64,000 bases of DNA from Zygnema cylindricum (GCA_037447655.1 JBBHKE010003127.1:1-64000), one strand, 5' to 3'; positions 33,421 to 43,040 are shown, numbered from the stretch's first letter. A program made the numbers and translations. The notes: generated by a model not told the origin, from the letters alone.

Positions 33421-34344
33421 AAAGGATTTGAAACTAGCACCAGAAAAGTAGTTTTTACTGCTAGTTTTGAGGAAGATGTGTATTTCATTGCTGAGAAAGG
33501 TAGCCAAAGAATGTTCAGGCTTGCTTTAAGTAATGAAAAACTCAAACTTTACTGTGATGGTGTCAATGATATTATGTTGTGGCATAAGAGACTTGGGCAT
33601 GTGAATATAGAAAAACTAAAAGGTATGAAAAAGATAGGAGTAGTTGAAGGGATACGTTTTGGGGAAAATGAGAATCTAAGTGATTGCAGTGGGTTTCCTC
33701 ACGGTAAAGCACACATATTACCATTTCCAAAGGAAGCAACTTATAAAGGAGAAAAAGTTCTTGATTTGGTACACATGGACATTTGGGGACCGGCAAGAGT
33801 GCCATCACCCGGAGGAAAAAGATTTTTGCTAACCATTATCGATGATTGGTCACGGTACTCCCGGGTATACTTTCTGAAAAACAAATCAAAAACTCCGGAG
33901 TATTTCAAACAATATAAAGCATGAGCCGAGAAGCTACACAAGACCTCAATAAAGAGAGTAAGAAGTGACAATGGAGGGGAATATACCTCCAATCAGTTTG
34001 AAGAGTTCCTAAGAGAGGATGGTGTGCAACATCAAAAGACAGTTCCTGAAAACCCTGAACATAATGATGTTGCCGAGTGATTGAATAGGACACTGAAAGA
34101 TAGTGCCCGGAGTATGTTGTCAGATAAAAAGATAGGAAAATGATTTTGGGCCGAAGCTATGAATTGTGCTAATTATTTGAGAAATAGAGTACTTACTTCG
34201 GCGGTGAAAGGCCGAACTCCATGTGAGTGATGGACCGACCGAAAACCAGATCTATCTCACTGAAAGGTTTTCGGTAGTAAAGTCTTCAATTAAGATACAA
34301 ATAAATCTAACTGAAAACTAGATCTTAAAGGGAAGCCCGAATAC
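33421..34344 (+). pseudogene. F2 integrase
   Basis: In one open block to 33924: MFRLALSNEKLKLYC, MLWHKRLGHVNIEKLKGMKK and CSGFPHGKAHILPFP, where the second Cys of the HHCC pair has become Phe (CSGC to CSGF). Then DLVHMDIWGPAR (first Asp kept) and TIIDDWSRYSRVYFLKNKSK. A TGA follows. Next RSDNGGEYTS (second Asp) and ENPEHNDVAE (Glu kept, neighbours changed), with five or more stops through 34340. Confidence 0.87.
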
Positions 34345-35630
34345 TTGCTGGGATATGATGAGGATGTAAAAGGGTATAGAGTGTTTAATCTAAAGAGAGA
34401 AGACATAATTATAGTAAAGCACCTGGTAGCTATGGATGAAGGGAAGTCGGTAGATCCCTTAGAATTCTCAAAGTCAGTCAGAATCAGATTTGAGTCAGAC
34501 AATTCAGATGACTTTCATCATACTAACTATCCGGGTCTCCAAGAAGATGATACTCTTGCACGTTCGGATGATATCATTGCAGGTTCAAAACAGACCGAGA
34601 AAGACTTGGACTTGGAAACACCAATGACACCTATACCTGAAGCGGAAGACGTGGTGGAAACGGATATGGATCCGAGGGATTGGGGAGAAGCCGTGGTGAT
34701 TCAAAAGAACCCACGAGAACCATCTATACCGGCCGCAGTTTTTGAGGGAGGGAGAAGAAGCAACAGAATGCTTCAAGAGAAACAAATTAACAACAAGGTA
34801 GCTAAACTGTCTCACCCGGATGAACTTCTAACATATGGAGAGGCAATGAACAGCACGGAAAGAAACCGGTGGACGTCGGCCATCAATGAAGAGATAACTT
34901 CAATCATATCGGCTGATACATGGGAGTTGGTGAACTGCCCACCCGATCGAGAACCAATTGGATGTAAGTGGGTTTTCAAATTAAAACTGAATCCGGGCAA
35001 TACTATTGAGCGGTATAAGGCCTGGTTAGTGGCAAACGGTTTTACTCAAAAAGAGGGAATAAACTACGAAAAAACCTTTACTCTGGTCGTCAAATTTCCC
35101 TCGGTCCGGATACTTCTCAGTCTGGCAGCTATAGAAGACATGGAAGTACACTAGATGGACATCAAGACAGCCTTCTTACATGGAGAACTAGAGGAGGAGA
35201 TCTTCATGCGTCAGTCGGAAGGATTGGTGGAACAAATAGAGGAAAGTAAGGTATGCTGATCAAATCTCTCTATGGTTTGAAACAGGCGCCCAGACAATGG
35301 AACAAGAAACTTGATGAGTTCCTTACCGGTCTAGGATAAACCTGGATCAGTTCAGATCATTCAATTCATGTTTTTGAAGATGAGGAAGGTGTCATCTTTA
35401 TTGCAATTTCCGTTGATGAATTGCTTGTTCTGAGTAAGTCAATGGAGAAAATCAACAAACTAAAAACCGACCTAAAGGGAAGATTTGAAATGAAGGACAT
35501 GGGGGAGGCAAGATATATTCTTGGAATATAAGTAGAGAGAGATAGAGAAAAGATAATAATTAGACTAACTAAGAAAGAGGCAATTGGAAACATGTTGGAA
35601 AAATTTCAGATGGACAAAGCCAACAGTTAA
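34345..35630 (+). pseudogene. F2 integrase tail and reverse transcriptase
   Basis: A long open block (34345-35154, 269 codons) covers GYDEDVKGYRVFNLKRED, the acidic linker, REPSIPAAVFEGGRRSNRM and the start of [42 protein letters not shown]. It ends at a TAG just before MDIKTAFLHGELEEEIFMRQ. Downstream a frameshift near 35250 and several stops break the rest. The catalytic YVDD has decayed (Val-Asp-Glu at ~35412). Confidence 0.87.
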
Positions 35631-36359
35631 ATGACTCCCATGGACCTAAAGAAGGGAAGTGAGGGGAGTGACGAAGGAGATATCTTTATTCTAAATGACG
35701 AACCAGGTTCAGAAGAGAAAAAGTTTATGCAGAATATCCCATATAGACAGGTAGTGGGCAGTCTGATTTATTTTTTGAATTATACCAGACCGAATTTGGC
35801 AGCAACTGTAGGAGTGCTAAGTAAGAGTCTGAATGCTCATACCAAAGGGGATTGGGAAGCACCTAAGAGGGTCCTCAGATATATCATAGGAACTAGGGAT
35901 CTATGGCTGTATCAGGGTGGGAAAAATACTGACATCACCACTTAGAGTGATACCAGCTATGGGGATGCTCCGATGCGAAGATGTACATCTGGATATGTGT
36001 TGTATGTGGGGAATGGTGCTTGTTGTTGGATTAGTAAACAACAAAAGGTCACTGCTCAGTCCACCATGGAGGCAGAGTACATTGCATCTTGCTCTACTGT
36101 GAAGGAATTTATGTGGGTTAAATCCTTGCTTGGTGAATTGGGACATCTTAAGAGTGGAATTCAAAAAATATTTTGTGATAATCAAGCAGCAATTGCAATT
36201 GCTGCTAATGTTAAACATCACTTTAAAGCAAAGTACATGGATACTAGACTTAGCTTTGTTAAAGAAAAGGTGGAGAACAAAACAATAAGTCTGGAGTATA
36301 GACCAGATAGTGAGATAGTGGCAGACATGATGACAAATCCTGTGCCCTTTCCTAAATAA
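35631..36359 (+). pseudogene. F2 end of RT and RNase H
   Basis: Open block 35631-35945: MDLKKGSEG, PYRQVVGSLIYFLNYTRPNL, RVLRYIIGTRDLWLYQGGK, then a TAG where WSDASYG should start (SDTSYG). Second open block 35973-36359: RRCTSGYVLYVGNGACCW, AQSTMEAEYIASCSTVKEFM, DNQAAIAIAANVKHHFKAKY, ADMMTNPVPFPK. Only this single stop separates the two parts. Confidence 0.87.
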
Positions 36360-36390
36360 ATTTTGTGCAGAGAAAATGTGACTAGAAAAT

Positions 36391-36398
36391 AAAGGGAG
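36391..36398 (+). promoter_or_regulatory. F2 polypurine tract
   Basis: AAAGGGAG (within GAAAATAAAGGGAG) immediately before the 3' LTR. Confidence 0.8.
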
Positions 36399-37392
36399 TG
36401 TTGAAATTAAAGGTTTATTTAGGTATTTTCTAGGTTACTTAATTGATTTAAGTAGGAGCAAGAAAAAGCAGAGGCAGCGTGCTTCTAACTTCTCTCTCTA
36501 GCCCCTATACTTGCCGTAGTCACTAAAGGCTGGAGAGGAAGCTAGAGCCATGGCTACCAATGCTTCCCCTAAAATCAGAAGGCGGCCCTTTTTTGGTAAA
36601 CTTATCAAAAAGGTTGACGGACCCAGGATTTGATCATGGTACCTGGCGTTTGTTAATCAGCCTGTAGCTAGTGGCTTTGGCCTATAGACTAGGACCTGTG
36701 CTGAATTATATAGGGTACGATACCTAATTAAAGATGTGGAAATATAGAATTTCATTTGAATGACGAACGGACCACAATCACACAAAGATAGATAGATATA
36801 GTTACGTAAAAAAATACTAGATGTGTTTTAAACGGCCCTGAATTAAGATCAATATCAATCAGACGGCACAAGGAATGGACGATTTAGCGATTTGCGGTCA
36901 CCGCCAGACCAGGTAACACGTGGAAACATGCCATTGGATAGCAGCATCTTCGGGACATACCATGGCGAACTCAGATGCGGAAGTGGTCGTCTTGCGACCA
37001 TGTCGTACAATGGCCGTACAGAAAGTACTCTGGGCCAGGTACCTTTGTGTACTATATAGTGATTTTATTGGTTTCCGTACATTAGTAGTAGAGGGTTTAG
37101 AGAGGGGTTTAGGACTTAGGAGAATTACAAATAGCCGCCTCTCTCCTAGAGAGCTTCTGTATAAAAGGTCATCTTTGACCATTGATGATTAAATTTGCTT
37201 AGGGGAGCAAATTTAAGGATTCTTTTTGTGGTAGACTCAGGGGAGTCTGTTCTTCCAAGGGCTGCAGTTTAGTCACTCTGTATTATGTCAAGGTGTCAGT
37301 AATACTCATACAAATGCTAAGGGATTGAGGCTATCCTAGGGGCTTCTGGTAAGCTGCCTACTCTGAGTACCAATGGAGGTCTCAGAGTTGCA
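36399..37392 (+). repeat. F2 3' LTR (994 bp)
   Basis: TGTTGAAATTAAAGG ... TCTCAGAGTTGCA, partner of 31042-32043. The sequence after it (CTTGACGCCATCG) belongs to a different repeat. Confidence 0.92.
36917..37180 (+). promoter_or_regulatory. Copia-A LTR promoter block (F2 3' LTR as type example)
   Basis: In order: CACGTGG G-box core (36917-36923); six GTAC motifs in 76 bp starting at 37005, 37016, 37025, 37039, 37049 and 37077; ATTGG, an inverted CCAAT box (37067-37071); a CTCTCTCCTAGAGAGC hairpin; TATAAAAGG (37160-37168); and the palindrome GGTCATCTTTGACC (37167-37180), two inverted W-box cores. GTAC is the core of SBP/SPL and copper-response sites and TTGACC that of WRKY sites; use by those factors is inference. 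Confidence 0.65.
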
Positions 37393-37640
37393 CTTGACGC
37401 CATCGCCGAGCCATCACCATCCCACCATTTCCCCCCCTTCCATCCCTCTAATTTTTTTCTCCTCCATCCACTTTTCCCCTCACTCTTCCCCTCAGTCACT
37501 CTCTTTTTCCCCTCTCATCTACCCCTCTATCCTGTTTTTTTTTTTTTTCCCTCCATCCATCCCTCATATTCCACCTCCTTGTGGCGATGGCGTATGCTTG
37601 ACGCAATCGCCGAGCCATCGCCATCCCACCATTTCCCCCC
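37393..37640. repeat. Direct repeats flanking a pyrimidine-rich spacer
   Basis: A 40 bp sequence beginning CTTGACGC(C/A)ATCGCCGAGC occurs at 37393-37433 and 37600-37640, ending in a C run. The spacer is nearly all C and T, with a T12-type run. It lies between F2's LTR and the truncated end of the G protease. Not identified. Confidence 0.7.
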
Positions 37641-37660
37641 CGCTTGGAAATAGGGAATTG

Positions 37661-38137
37661 CTAGATAGAATCAGCGATATCGTTAGAGTATTTGATCAGC
37701 TCCGAGGGGGTTGAGGCAGAGTAGACGGGATAGCATCCAGACACCGGAATAGTCATTTTTCCCCGGTTCCACAAATCCAAGAGGACCACCACTTTTGTTC
37801 CTTCCGGATCCTCAGGGTCTGAGACTGTAACTTGTTCCTTCAATACGCTCAAATCCATATTAAACCTTGTCCACGTAGCCATACCTAGCAAAATTTCAAA
37901 TTGCTTACCTTCCACCACTAGGAAGGGAAGCCGAATCTGCACGTGCTGGCCTGCGTCGTCAGCAAATTCGATTTCCATGGCTTTTATGATCCCATATACT
38001 GGTTGGCTGCCACTCCTGACTGTGCTCAAGCATATGTCACTTGGACTGATTTTTGGCCGGAGTTCCTCGGGCATTTGTTGTAACGCTGATGTAGTTATTA
38101 AGTTTGGAAGAGCTCCGGTATCCACCACTGCATCCTA
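37661..38137 (-). pseudogene. G retropepsin-like aspartic protease
   Basis: Retroviral-type protease that would cut the Gag polyprotein. VVDTGALPNLITTSAL holds the catalytic DTG, followed by PVYGIIKAMEIEF and FLVVEGKQFEILLGMATWTR, the second conserved hydrophobic block with ILLG, then a C-terminal extension. 155 codons are open downstream of a single TAG (at ~38136) which separates it from the preceding gag frame. The frame stops at 37661 with no RT after it. Confidence 0.8.
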
Positions 38138-38957
38138 GTACCCGCCGTATCCATTAAGTTTAAAATTTCCCGTCCTGTTGAGAATAAGAGCCACCGAAAG
38201 GGCTTTATAATCCCTATCTGCCATAGAGGTTTTTGGTTTTGCCGACATGAAGACTGTCTTGGGCGGTTCTGCCAACGCGACCCTTTTCCTCCTAGTGTGA
38301 ATTTCTTCCCCTAATGCCTGAATGAGGGTTTCTTCTGGCAGATTGTAGGAGGAAGCCAGCGTTTTGACATGCGTCAAGGCGTAGGGCATTAGGTGTCGTA
38401 CTAACATAACTGCCGGTTTGGAGGAAATGGGTGAGTCCTCGTCTTCCGATTTCTCCTATTCCCCCCCCCCCCTGCTTCCTCACTTTCTGCGTCATAATTC
38501 CCCGTAAGAGGTGTAATTGGCGAGTCTGTGGACGGTTTCTCAGCCATGTATCTGTCGAACCACTCCTGATCTATTTCAGTGGTTGAATTTTTCTTGTAAT
38601 CTTCAAAACCGGGAGGAAGTTTCTTCGGAGCCGGAGGAGGCGGGTCAGTCGGCTTGAGTCCCAGTCCAATGTTACTGTTCAGAAGGACTGGTCGCGGGGT
38701 AAAGGATAAGGGACCTGTGGCTTTCCGACTGTGGTCCTTTTGTTCCATCGGTTGTTTTTCTTTTCTTTGGGAGGACGTTGTAGGGCGCAGTTGCCTGCGA
38801 CTGTCCCCTACACCAACGTTCAATGCTCCGGACAGAAATGTTCGAGCATGATGAACCTTTGGAGGCTCCATATCCCAACCCATCAGGTCATCATCATCTC
38901 CACCCACCGTGGTATGCTGCTCCAGTTCCGCTAGCTTTTGTAGCAGTTCTTGTTTTT
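38138..38957 (-). pseudogene. G gag C-terminal part, after the TRIM insertion
   Basis: From 38957 downward: KKQELLQKLAELEQ (continuing a coiled coil cut by the TRIM), an acidic GGDDDDLMGWDMEPP, and a Pro/Lys-rich region (DPPPPAPKKLPPGFEDYKK). A run of 12 C (38461-38472) causes a frame change; after it another frame continues SSKPAVMLVRHLMPYALTHV to LALILNRTGNFKLNGYGGY. Function of this linker is unknown. Confidence 0.65.
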
Positions 38958-39186
38958 TGTTGGATTGGCACGTGAATGCCGGTTCAATACGGGGTAGAAT
39001 GTGATACGTCACACTTGAACCCGCCTAAAAGAAATAGGTACGGACTCGCCAGGCTCTACATCAAGCTGGTGGCACAATGGTTAGTGCGCTGACAGCTCAA
39101 GTCAGAGGTCCCAGGTTCGAGCCCTGGCCGGCTCACTTTTCCCTAGTATGGGACATACCGAATCCCGGATTTCACGTAAATCAACA
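38958..39186 (+). repeat. TRIM 5' LTR (229 bp)
   Basis: Terminal TGTTG/CAACA inverted repeats, a CACGTG near the start and a tRNA-like segment over most of its 3' half (39063-39135). Confidence 0.95.
39063..39135 (+). tRNA. tRNA-like cloverleaf in TRIM 5' LTR
   Basis: 73 nt that fold as a tRNA: acceptor AAGCTGG/CCGGCTC (first pair mismatched), D stem GCAC/GTGC, anticodon stem CTGAC/GTCAG with loop AGCTCAA, five-base variable loop, T stem CCAGG/CCTGG with loop TTCGAGC, then A. A-box TGGCACAATGG (39070-39080), B-box GGTTCGAGCCC (39114-39124), and TTTT terminator at 39137-39140. The invariant U33 is a G, so a working amino-acid tRNA is unlikely; a Pol III promoter is plausible. Confidence 0.6.
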
Positions 39187-39200
39187 TGGTATCGGAGCCA
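39187..39200 (+). promoter_or_regulatory. TRIM primer-binding site
   Basis: TGGTATCGGAGCCA abuts the LTR and differs at one base from the usual plant tRNA(iMet) 3'-end complement TGGTATCAGAGCCA. Confidence 0.92.
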
Positions 39201-39232
39201 GCGGGATTGCGGATGGTGTGACCGGCCTTCCC

Positions 39233-39243
39233 GTGAGGGGGGG
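39233..39243 (+). promoter_or_regulatory. TRIM polypurine tract
   Basis: GTGAGGGGGGG directly before the 3' LTR. Confidence 0.85.
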
Positions 39244-39472
39244 TGTTGGATTGGCACGTGAATGCCGGTTCAATACGGGGTAAAATGTGATACGTCACAC
39301 TTGAACCCGCCTAAAAAAAATAGGTACGGACTCGCCAGGCTCTACATCGAGCTGGTGGCACAATGGTTAGTGGGCTGACAGCTCAAGTCAGAGGTCCCAG
39401 GTTCGAGCCCTGGCCGGCTCACTTTTCCCTAGTATGGGACATACCGAATCCCGGATTTCACGGAAATCAACA
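39244..39472 (+). repeat. TRIM 3' LTR (229 bp)
   Basis: Same length as the 5' LTR, with a few substitutions (for example GAGCTGG for AAGCTGG, TTAGTGGG for TTAGTGCG). Confidence 0.95.
39349..39421 (+). tRNA. tRNA-like cloverleaf in TRIM 3' LTR
   Basis: As in the 5' LTR, but here the acceptor stem GAGCTGG/CCGGCTC is complete (one G-U pair), while the last D-stem pair is lost (GTGG). TTTT follows at 39423-39426. Between the two copies every stem is intact at least once. Confidence 0.6.
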
Positions 39473-40063
39473 GTTTCTGCAGTTTCTGTGCCAACGTAAG
39501 AGGTTAGGGAGTGCGGGCAGAGGATCTCAGTCGGAGAGCGGCCAGTTCTGTTGCCAAAGCGGCCAACTGAGTGCTGTGTTGCTGAATGATATGTTCCGGT
39601 GTCAGTCTGCTGGGACCCAGTTCATTTGGAGATCGTCTCAGGGATACAAAAATTGCAGTGGCAGAGGATTAACGACAGTTTCCCCTTCGCTTGTAAACAA
39701 TGCATACTGCATCATCTCCTTCGGAACCCCATTTTTCCGAAAGCATTGCCCCTCTTTATGGCCCATGAACCCACAAGCTTCACATTTTGACCCTTCAGTA
39801 GTGTACTTCCCCCTTAGCTCATTAGAGATTTGAGCGTCATTTAATTTTGGAAGTCGGATTTGTCTCAACTGGGATTGAGACATTTTGGCGGTTTCAGAGC
39901 GTGGAGTAGGTTTATAAGTTTCCTTAGTGACCGGGGTTCGGTCTCCTCCTCCGCCTCCTTGCTTGCGTTCTTGCTGTTTCCTTATTTTTTCCGCACGCTT
40001 TCTTTCAAACTCCTTCTGCTTGATGGCGAGTTCTAGTTTGAGCTTCGGGGGCACCTTTTCCAT
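39473..40063 (-). pseudogene. G gag nucleocapsid part with CCHC knuckle
   Basis: Starts in a Lys/Glu-rich helix (AIKQKEFERKRAEKIRKQQE), then CEACGFMGHKEGQC, a perfect CX2CX4HX4C knuckle (~39740-39785) for RNA binding. The frame ends at 39638. The next frame reads HIIQQHSTQLAALATELAAL (coiled coil) and, after another shift, LTLAQKLQK up to the TRIM. Gag sequence thus continues directly on each side of the TRIM. Confidence 0.75.
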
Positions 40064-40908
40064 CCGGGACCGGGCTGGTTATAGTTCTGGCAGTCGTAAA
40101 GAAAAACTTTTTCATCTCCTCCCATTGCAGGTTCTGGTCGTGCATCCGCTTCCTGTTTCCCCTTAAACTTCTGCAAAGCTTGCAATTCTGTTTGTTCATC
40201 GTGGCTGAGCGATGTTTCCCCGGCGAAACCTGCAAAGTTGGCTTTGGATTTCCCGGTAACAGCCTTTTCTCGTGCCTCGCTATTAACAAAATGATCATAC
40301 AATTTCATAGCAGCCAATGAAATTTCTTGAGCTGTGGGATTTCGATCGTGTATAGCTGACTGGCACTCCAATTGTCAAGAGCTGCCTGTCCTGTTGGCCC
40401 GAAGGAATTTCGAACAGCGACATAATATTTGGTGGCCATAGCTGGTGTATCGATGGTGGAAAGTTTGGTCTTCTGGCAAAGGCTAGAGAGGCGGTTGAAC
40501 AACGTTTGGGGAGTTTCATTCTTCAAATAGCATAAGTCAGTGAACTCCTTGATGGCAGTTTTGTTCCTTTTTGTGTAAAGGAGTCTCCAAGCGTTCAGAA
40601 GAATGGTACAGGGATTAGGATTGGCAACCATCCGGGTGGCCGCTTTGGCTGCCTGTACAGCCTGAAGGTGGTTGACATAGGCCCTGCCTTGGGCCTGAAG
40701 TTTCATATCCATGGTGAAAGTGTGGGTGAGAGGGGTTGCGGCTGCGGCGGCCAGGTCGGCTGCTGCCTGAAGAGCCTCGGCGTCCAGATCCGGATCCGAT
40801 ATTTTGATACTGGGGGCCATCAACAAAGGTTGACGCTCCTTGTAATCGGCCAAAGCTCCTTCGGCTAGATAATTTACCATCATCGGAAACAAGGTTGTTT
40901 CAAAATCT
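40064..40908 (-). pseudogene. G gag capsid-like part
   Basis: MFPMMVNYLAEGALADYKER, an Ala-rich helix, RNKTAIKEFTDLCYLKNETP and QTLFNRLSSLCQKTK (40305-40892) resemble the helical capsid domain of Ty3-type gag proteins, including the pattern of a helix followed by F..L and L..R. It shifts frame near 40330 to LYDHFVNSEAREKAVTGKSK and again near 40060 to the nucleocapsid part. Confidence 0.6.
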
Positions 40909-43040
40909 GCTAGAATGGCCCCTCCCCTGTATTTGTTGATTTTAGATTGGGTGAACGACTTCCACAGCAGTTCAAAATCAGAGAAAGCGATTCCCGAGCT
41001 ATCTTCGTAAAGATCCTTACGTCCCCCATTTCTTTTTCCTCCTCTGCAAGGTTGGTGAACTGTGAAGAGGATGGTCCGGTTGGGCTAACAAATTGAACCA
41101 GTGAAATTACCCCTGGATCTGCGTCGTCTGGCTCGGGCTCGCCTCCTTCTCCGGTAGAGGGAGCGGTCTGACGAGAGATGGCACTCCCCCCCACTGAGAA
41201 AGTTCCGGTTACTGGTGGGATAGTGAGATGACCAATATCTCATTGGAGTTGACCCTTGGGAAACGAGGAGCTTATCACCTTGGGAAAAGCTGCCCGAAGT
41301 CCTGCTCCTCTATACCCAGGAGAGGTTCGTTCCTCCCGGTGAAGTGTTTCCACCGAGGGAATGTGGAGAATAGGTTTAGTCACCGGTGGTACTTGAGGGA
41401 TTGGTGGAGAAGGGGATGGAGATGACCGAGGACTACGAGGGAAAGGTGGCTGTTTCCGTGTACGCCCTTTGGAGGTTTCTGGTGGAGGAGTTCCTTCGCT
41501 GAAACCGGGAGAACGTCGGTGAGGAGTAGAGTAGGCAGGAACGTCGTACTTGTAGGGTAAGACGGGTGGTCCCAGTGACCCACGGACTGCAGCGGCCGGA
41601 GAAACAGAAGGCGAAGGAGAGGATGCCTGAGGTGGCGATGGAGTAGGAGTAGTTAATCCGAGGGAAATATGTAGTCTCCGGTCTAGTTGTTGCTGCACCA
41701 CGGCCTCCACGGTAGAAGATCCCTTGACCGAGACAATGGTAGGGAGATCTGTAGCCGAGGCTACCGGATTACTCGGCAAATCTGCACCCAACCCCACCCA
41801 ACCCCTTTTTGTTAGATCGTGTGGTTCCCCCCCCTTCCCGCTGAAGAGGGGACTCCGGTCTATGTTCCGAAGAAGTCTTGGGAGATGGAGTTTTAGTAGG
41901 GGCAGTCTGCTCAGTAGGTTGTCTCTCAGCAGAGGGTCCTGTCTCTCTAGGAACAGCTCCCGGTCCACTAAGAATACCCCTTGATTTCCGTCTCGCCTCC
42001 CTAATTAGGAACATTTCTTGTTCTAGAGCCCTCTTCCGTTCTTCTTCTAGGGCCTCCCAATCTATGGTGACGGGTCCAGCCCCCGCCGTAGCCTGACTCT
42101 GGGATCGGAGGATCTCCACCAGTTTTTGCGTGCTGCTTACCACACTCGAGAGATTCGCAATCCCCAAACCGGGTACCTCGGGGTCCTTAGGCCTTGAACG
42201 CCATAGCCCTTCGGATGGTCGGACAACTGGTGCGGAAGGAGACATAGAACTTGGGGAAATTGAGGCAGAAGGAAAGAATGGCTCTTCTTTGACTAGGGGA
42301 GCAAATCGACCTTTGCTATCCCGATGGTTGAACCGGAAATCTCTCTTAGGCTCAGGTAACTTCCGCTTGCTACTCCCTTCCCTTGTCCGGCCCCGAGAAG
42401 TTGCTTTGCCCGTAGAAGGTCTACAAGTAGCAGTTTCCTGAGATATGGTGGGCTGCGGGAAGTAAGTTGATGGTCCTCCCTGTTGCTCCGGTGCTGAGGT
42501 TGGGGAGCCGCTCTCCGACGAACTACTCAGTAACTCGACTACACCTCCCACTGAGCGTACCACCTTGGCTTGGTCTGACCTGGCCACTCTCTGCACCAAC
42601 TCTTTCTTAACCTTCAATTCATGGAGATTATGAAGGGCTATGATTTCCTTGAGACCTGGCCGGTTAGGATCAGACTGAATCTCTCGATCTATGTATATCT
42701 CTGTTATCGGTGCCTTGGACTTGGTAAAGCGACCAGTTTCGGGAAGGGGACCAGTTATCGCTTCCTTGTGTGCCAACCCCTCTCTACGGCTTTTAGGAGA
42801 AAGGGGCGGCCTCTCCGCCCTCTCCGCTGCCCAAGCTCGGGCTGATTCGGACAGAGTTGGAAAGTTCTCGGGGGAAAAGACAGGTGGAGGTGGAGGAGAG
42901 GGTCGCCTCTCTGGCTGCGTTGGAGGAGTTTCACGTGCAACCTTCGGAGGCATTTCTCTCCTAAGAAACCGCTCTACGTGTAAAGGGGAGCTAAAGAGAG
43001 GTGCTTCTTCAGGCATCTGAGACTCTTCCTCTTGGGCCAC
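40909..43040 (-). pseudogene. G gag N-terminal Pro/Ser-rich part
   Basis: First open block 43040-41769 (423 codons) starts MAQEEESQMPEEAPL; it is rich in Pro, Ser, Arg and Glu, with a possible amphipathic stretch IIALHNLHELKVKKELVQRV and two RNA-binding-like basic patches (RGRTREGSSKRKLPEPKRD). A frame change at a C8 run (41827-41834) leads to block 41968-41240, and another break near a C7 run (41186-41192) to block 41194-40910. No known domain was recognised. Low-complexity gag extensions of this size are unusual. Confidence 0.55.

Larger units (their letters stand above)
31042..37392 (+). mobile_element. F2: full-length Copia-A retrotransposon (6351 bp)
   Basis: LTRs 31042-32043 (1002 bp) and 36399-37392 (994 bp), half-tRNA primer site, 4.36 kb internal region in the order gag-PR-IN-RT-RH, and a polypurine tract. 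No target duplication: CAGAC precedes and CTTGA follows. The left flank is R2's LTR while the right flank is unrelated, pointing to a rearrangement or an LTR-LTR recombination product. The pol genes carry many stops, a good part of which look like C-to-T (CAG to TAG, CGA to TGA). Confidence 0.92.
38958..39472 (+). mobile_element. TRIM/SMART element, 515 bp, with tRNA-like LTRs
   Basis: Two 229 bp LTRs (38958-39186 and 39244-39472), TGTTGGATTGGCACGTG ... AAATCAACA, differ at a handful of positions. Between them are just 57 bp: TGGTATCGGAGCCA, the tRNA(iMet) 3'-end primer site (39187-39200), a short spacer and the polypurine tract GTGAGGGGGGG (39233-39243). No coding capacity. It sits inside G gag; a GTTT(T/C) target duplication is likely (about 38952-38957 and 39473-39477), with one base of uncertainty because of a T run. 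Direction is given by primer site then polypurine tract. Confidence 0.95.
37641..43040 (-). mobile_element. G: gag-protease region of an unclassified retroelement
   Basis: Read right to left this is ~4.9 kb of gag-protease coding sequence (excluding the inserted TRIM): a Pro/Ser-rich N-terminal part, a helical capsid-like part, a CCHC knuckle, a coiled-coil segment and a retropepsin. RT, RNase H and integrase are absent; the sequence stops near 37650. Base composition and residues are quite unlike Copia-A. The long gag and VDTGA protease suggest a Ty3/gypsy-like or pararetrovirus-like origin, which the sequence cannot settle. No LTRs were found. Confidence 0.7.

Noticed and set aside
39063-39135. 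A genuine functional tRNA gene
   Set aside because: The cloverleaf is good but U33 is not conserved, the anticodon would be unclear, and it is part of an LTR present twice; kept as tRNA-like only.
37641-43040. Element G as an integrated pararetrovirus
   Set aside because: No movement protein or RT could be identified and no diagnostic leader; left unclassified.
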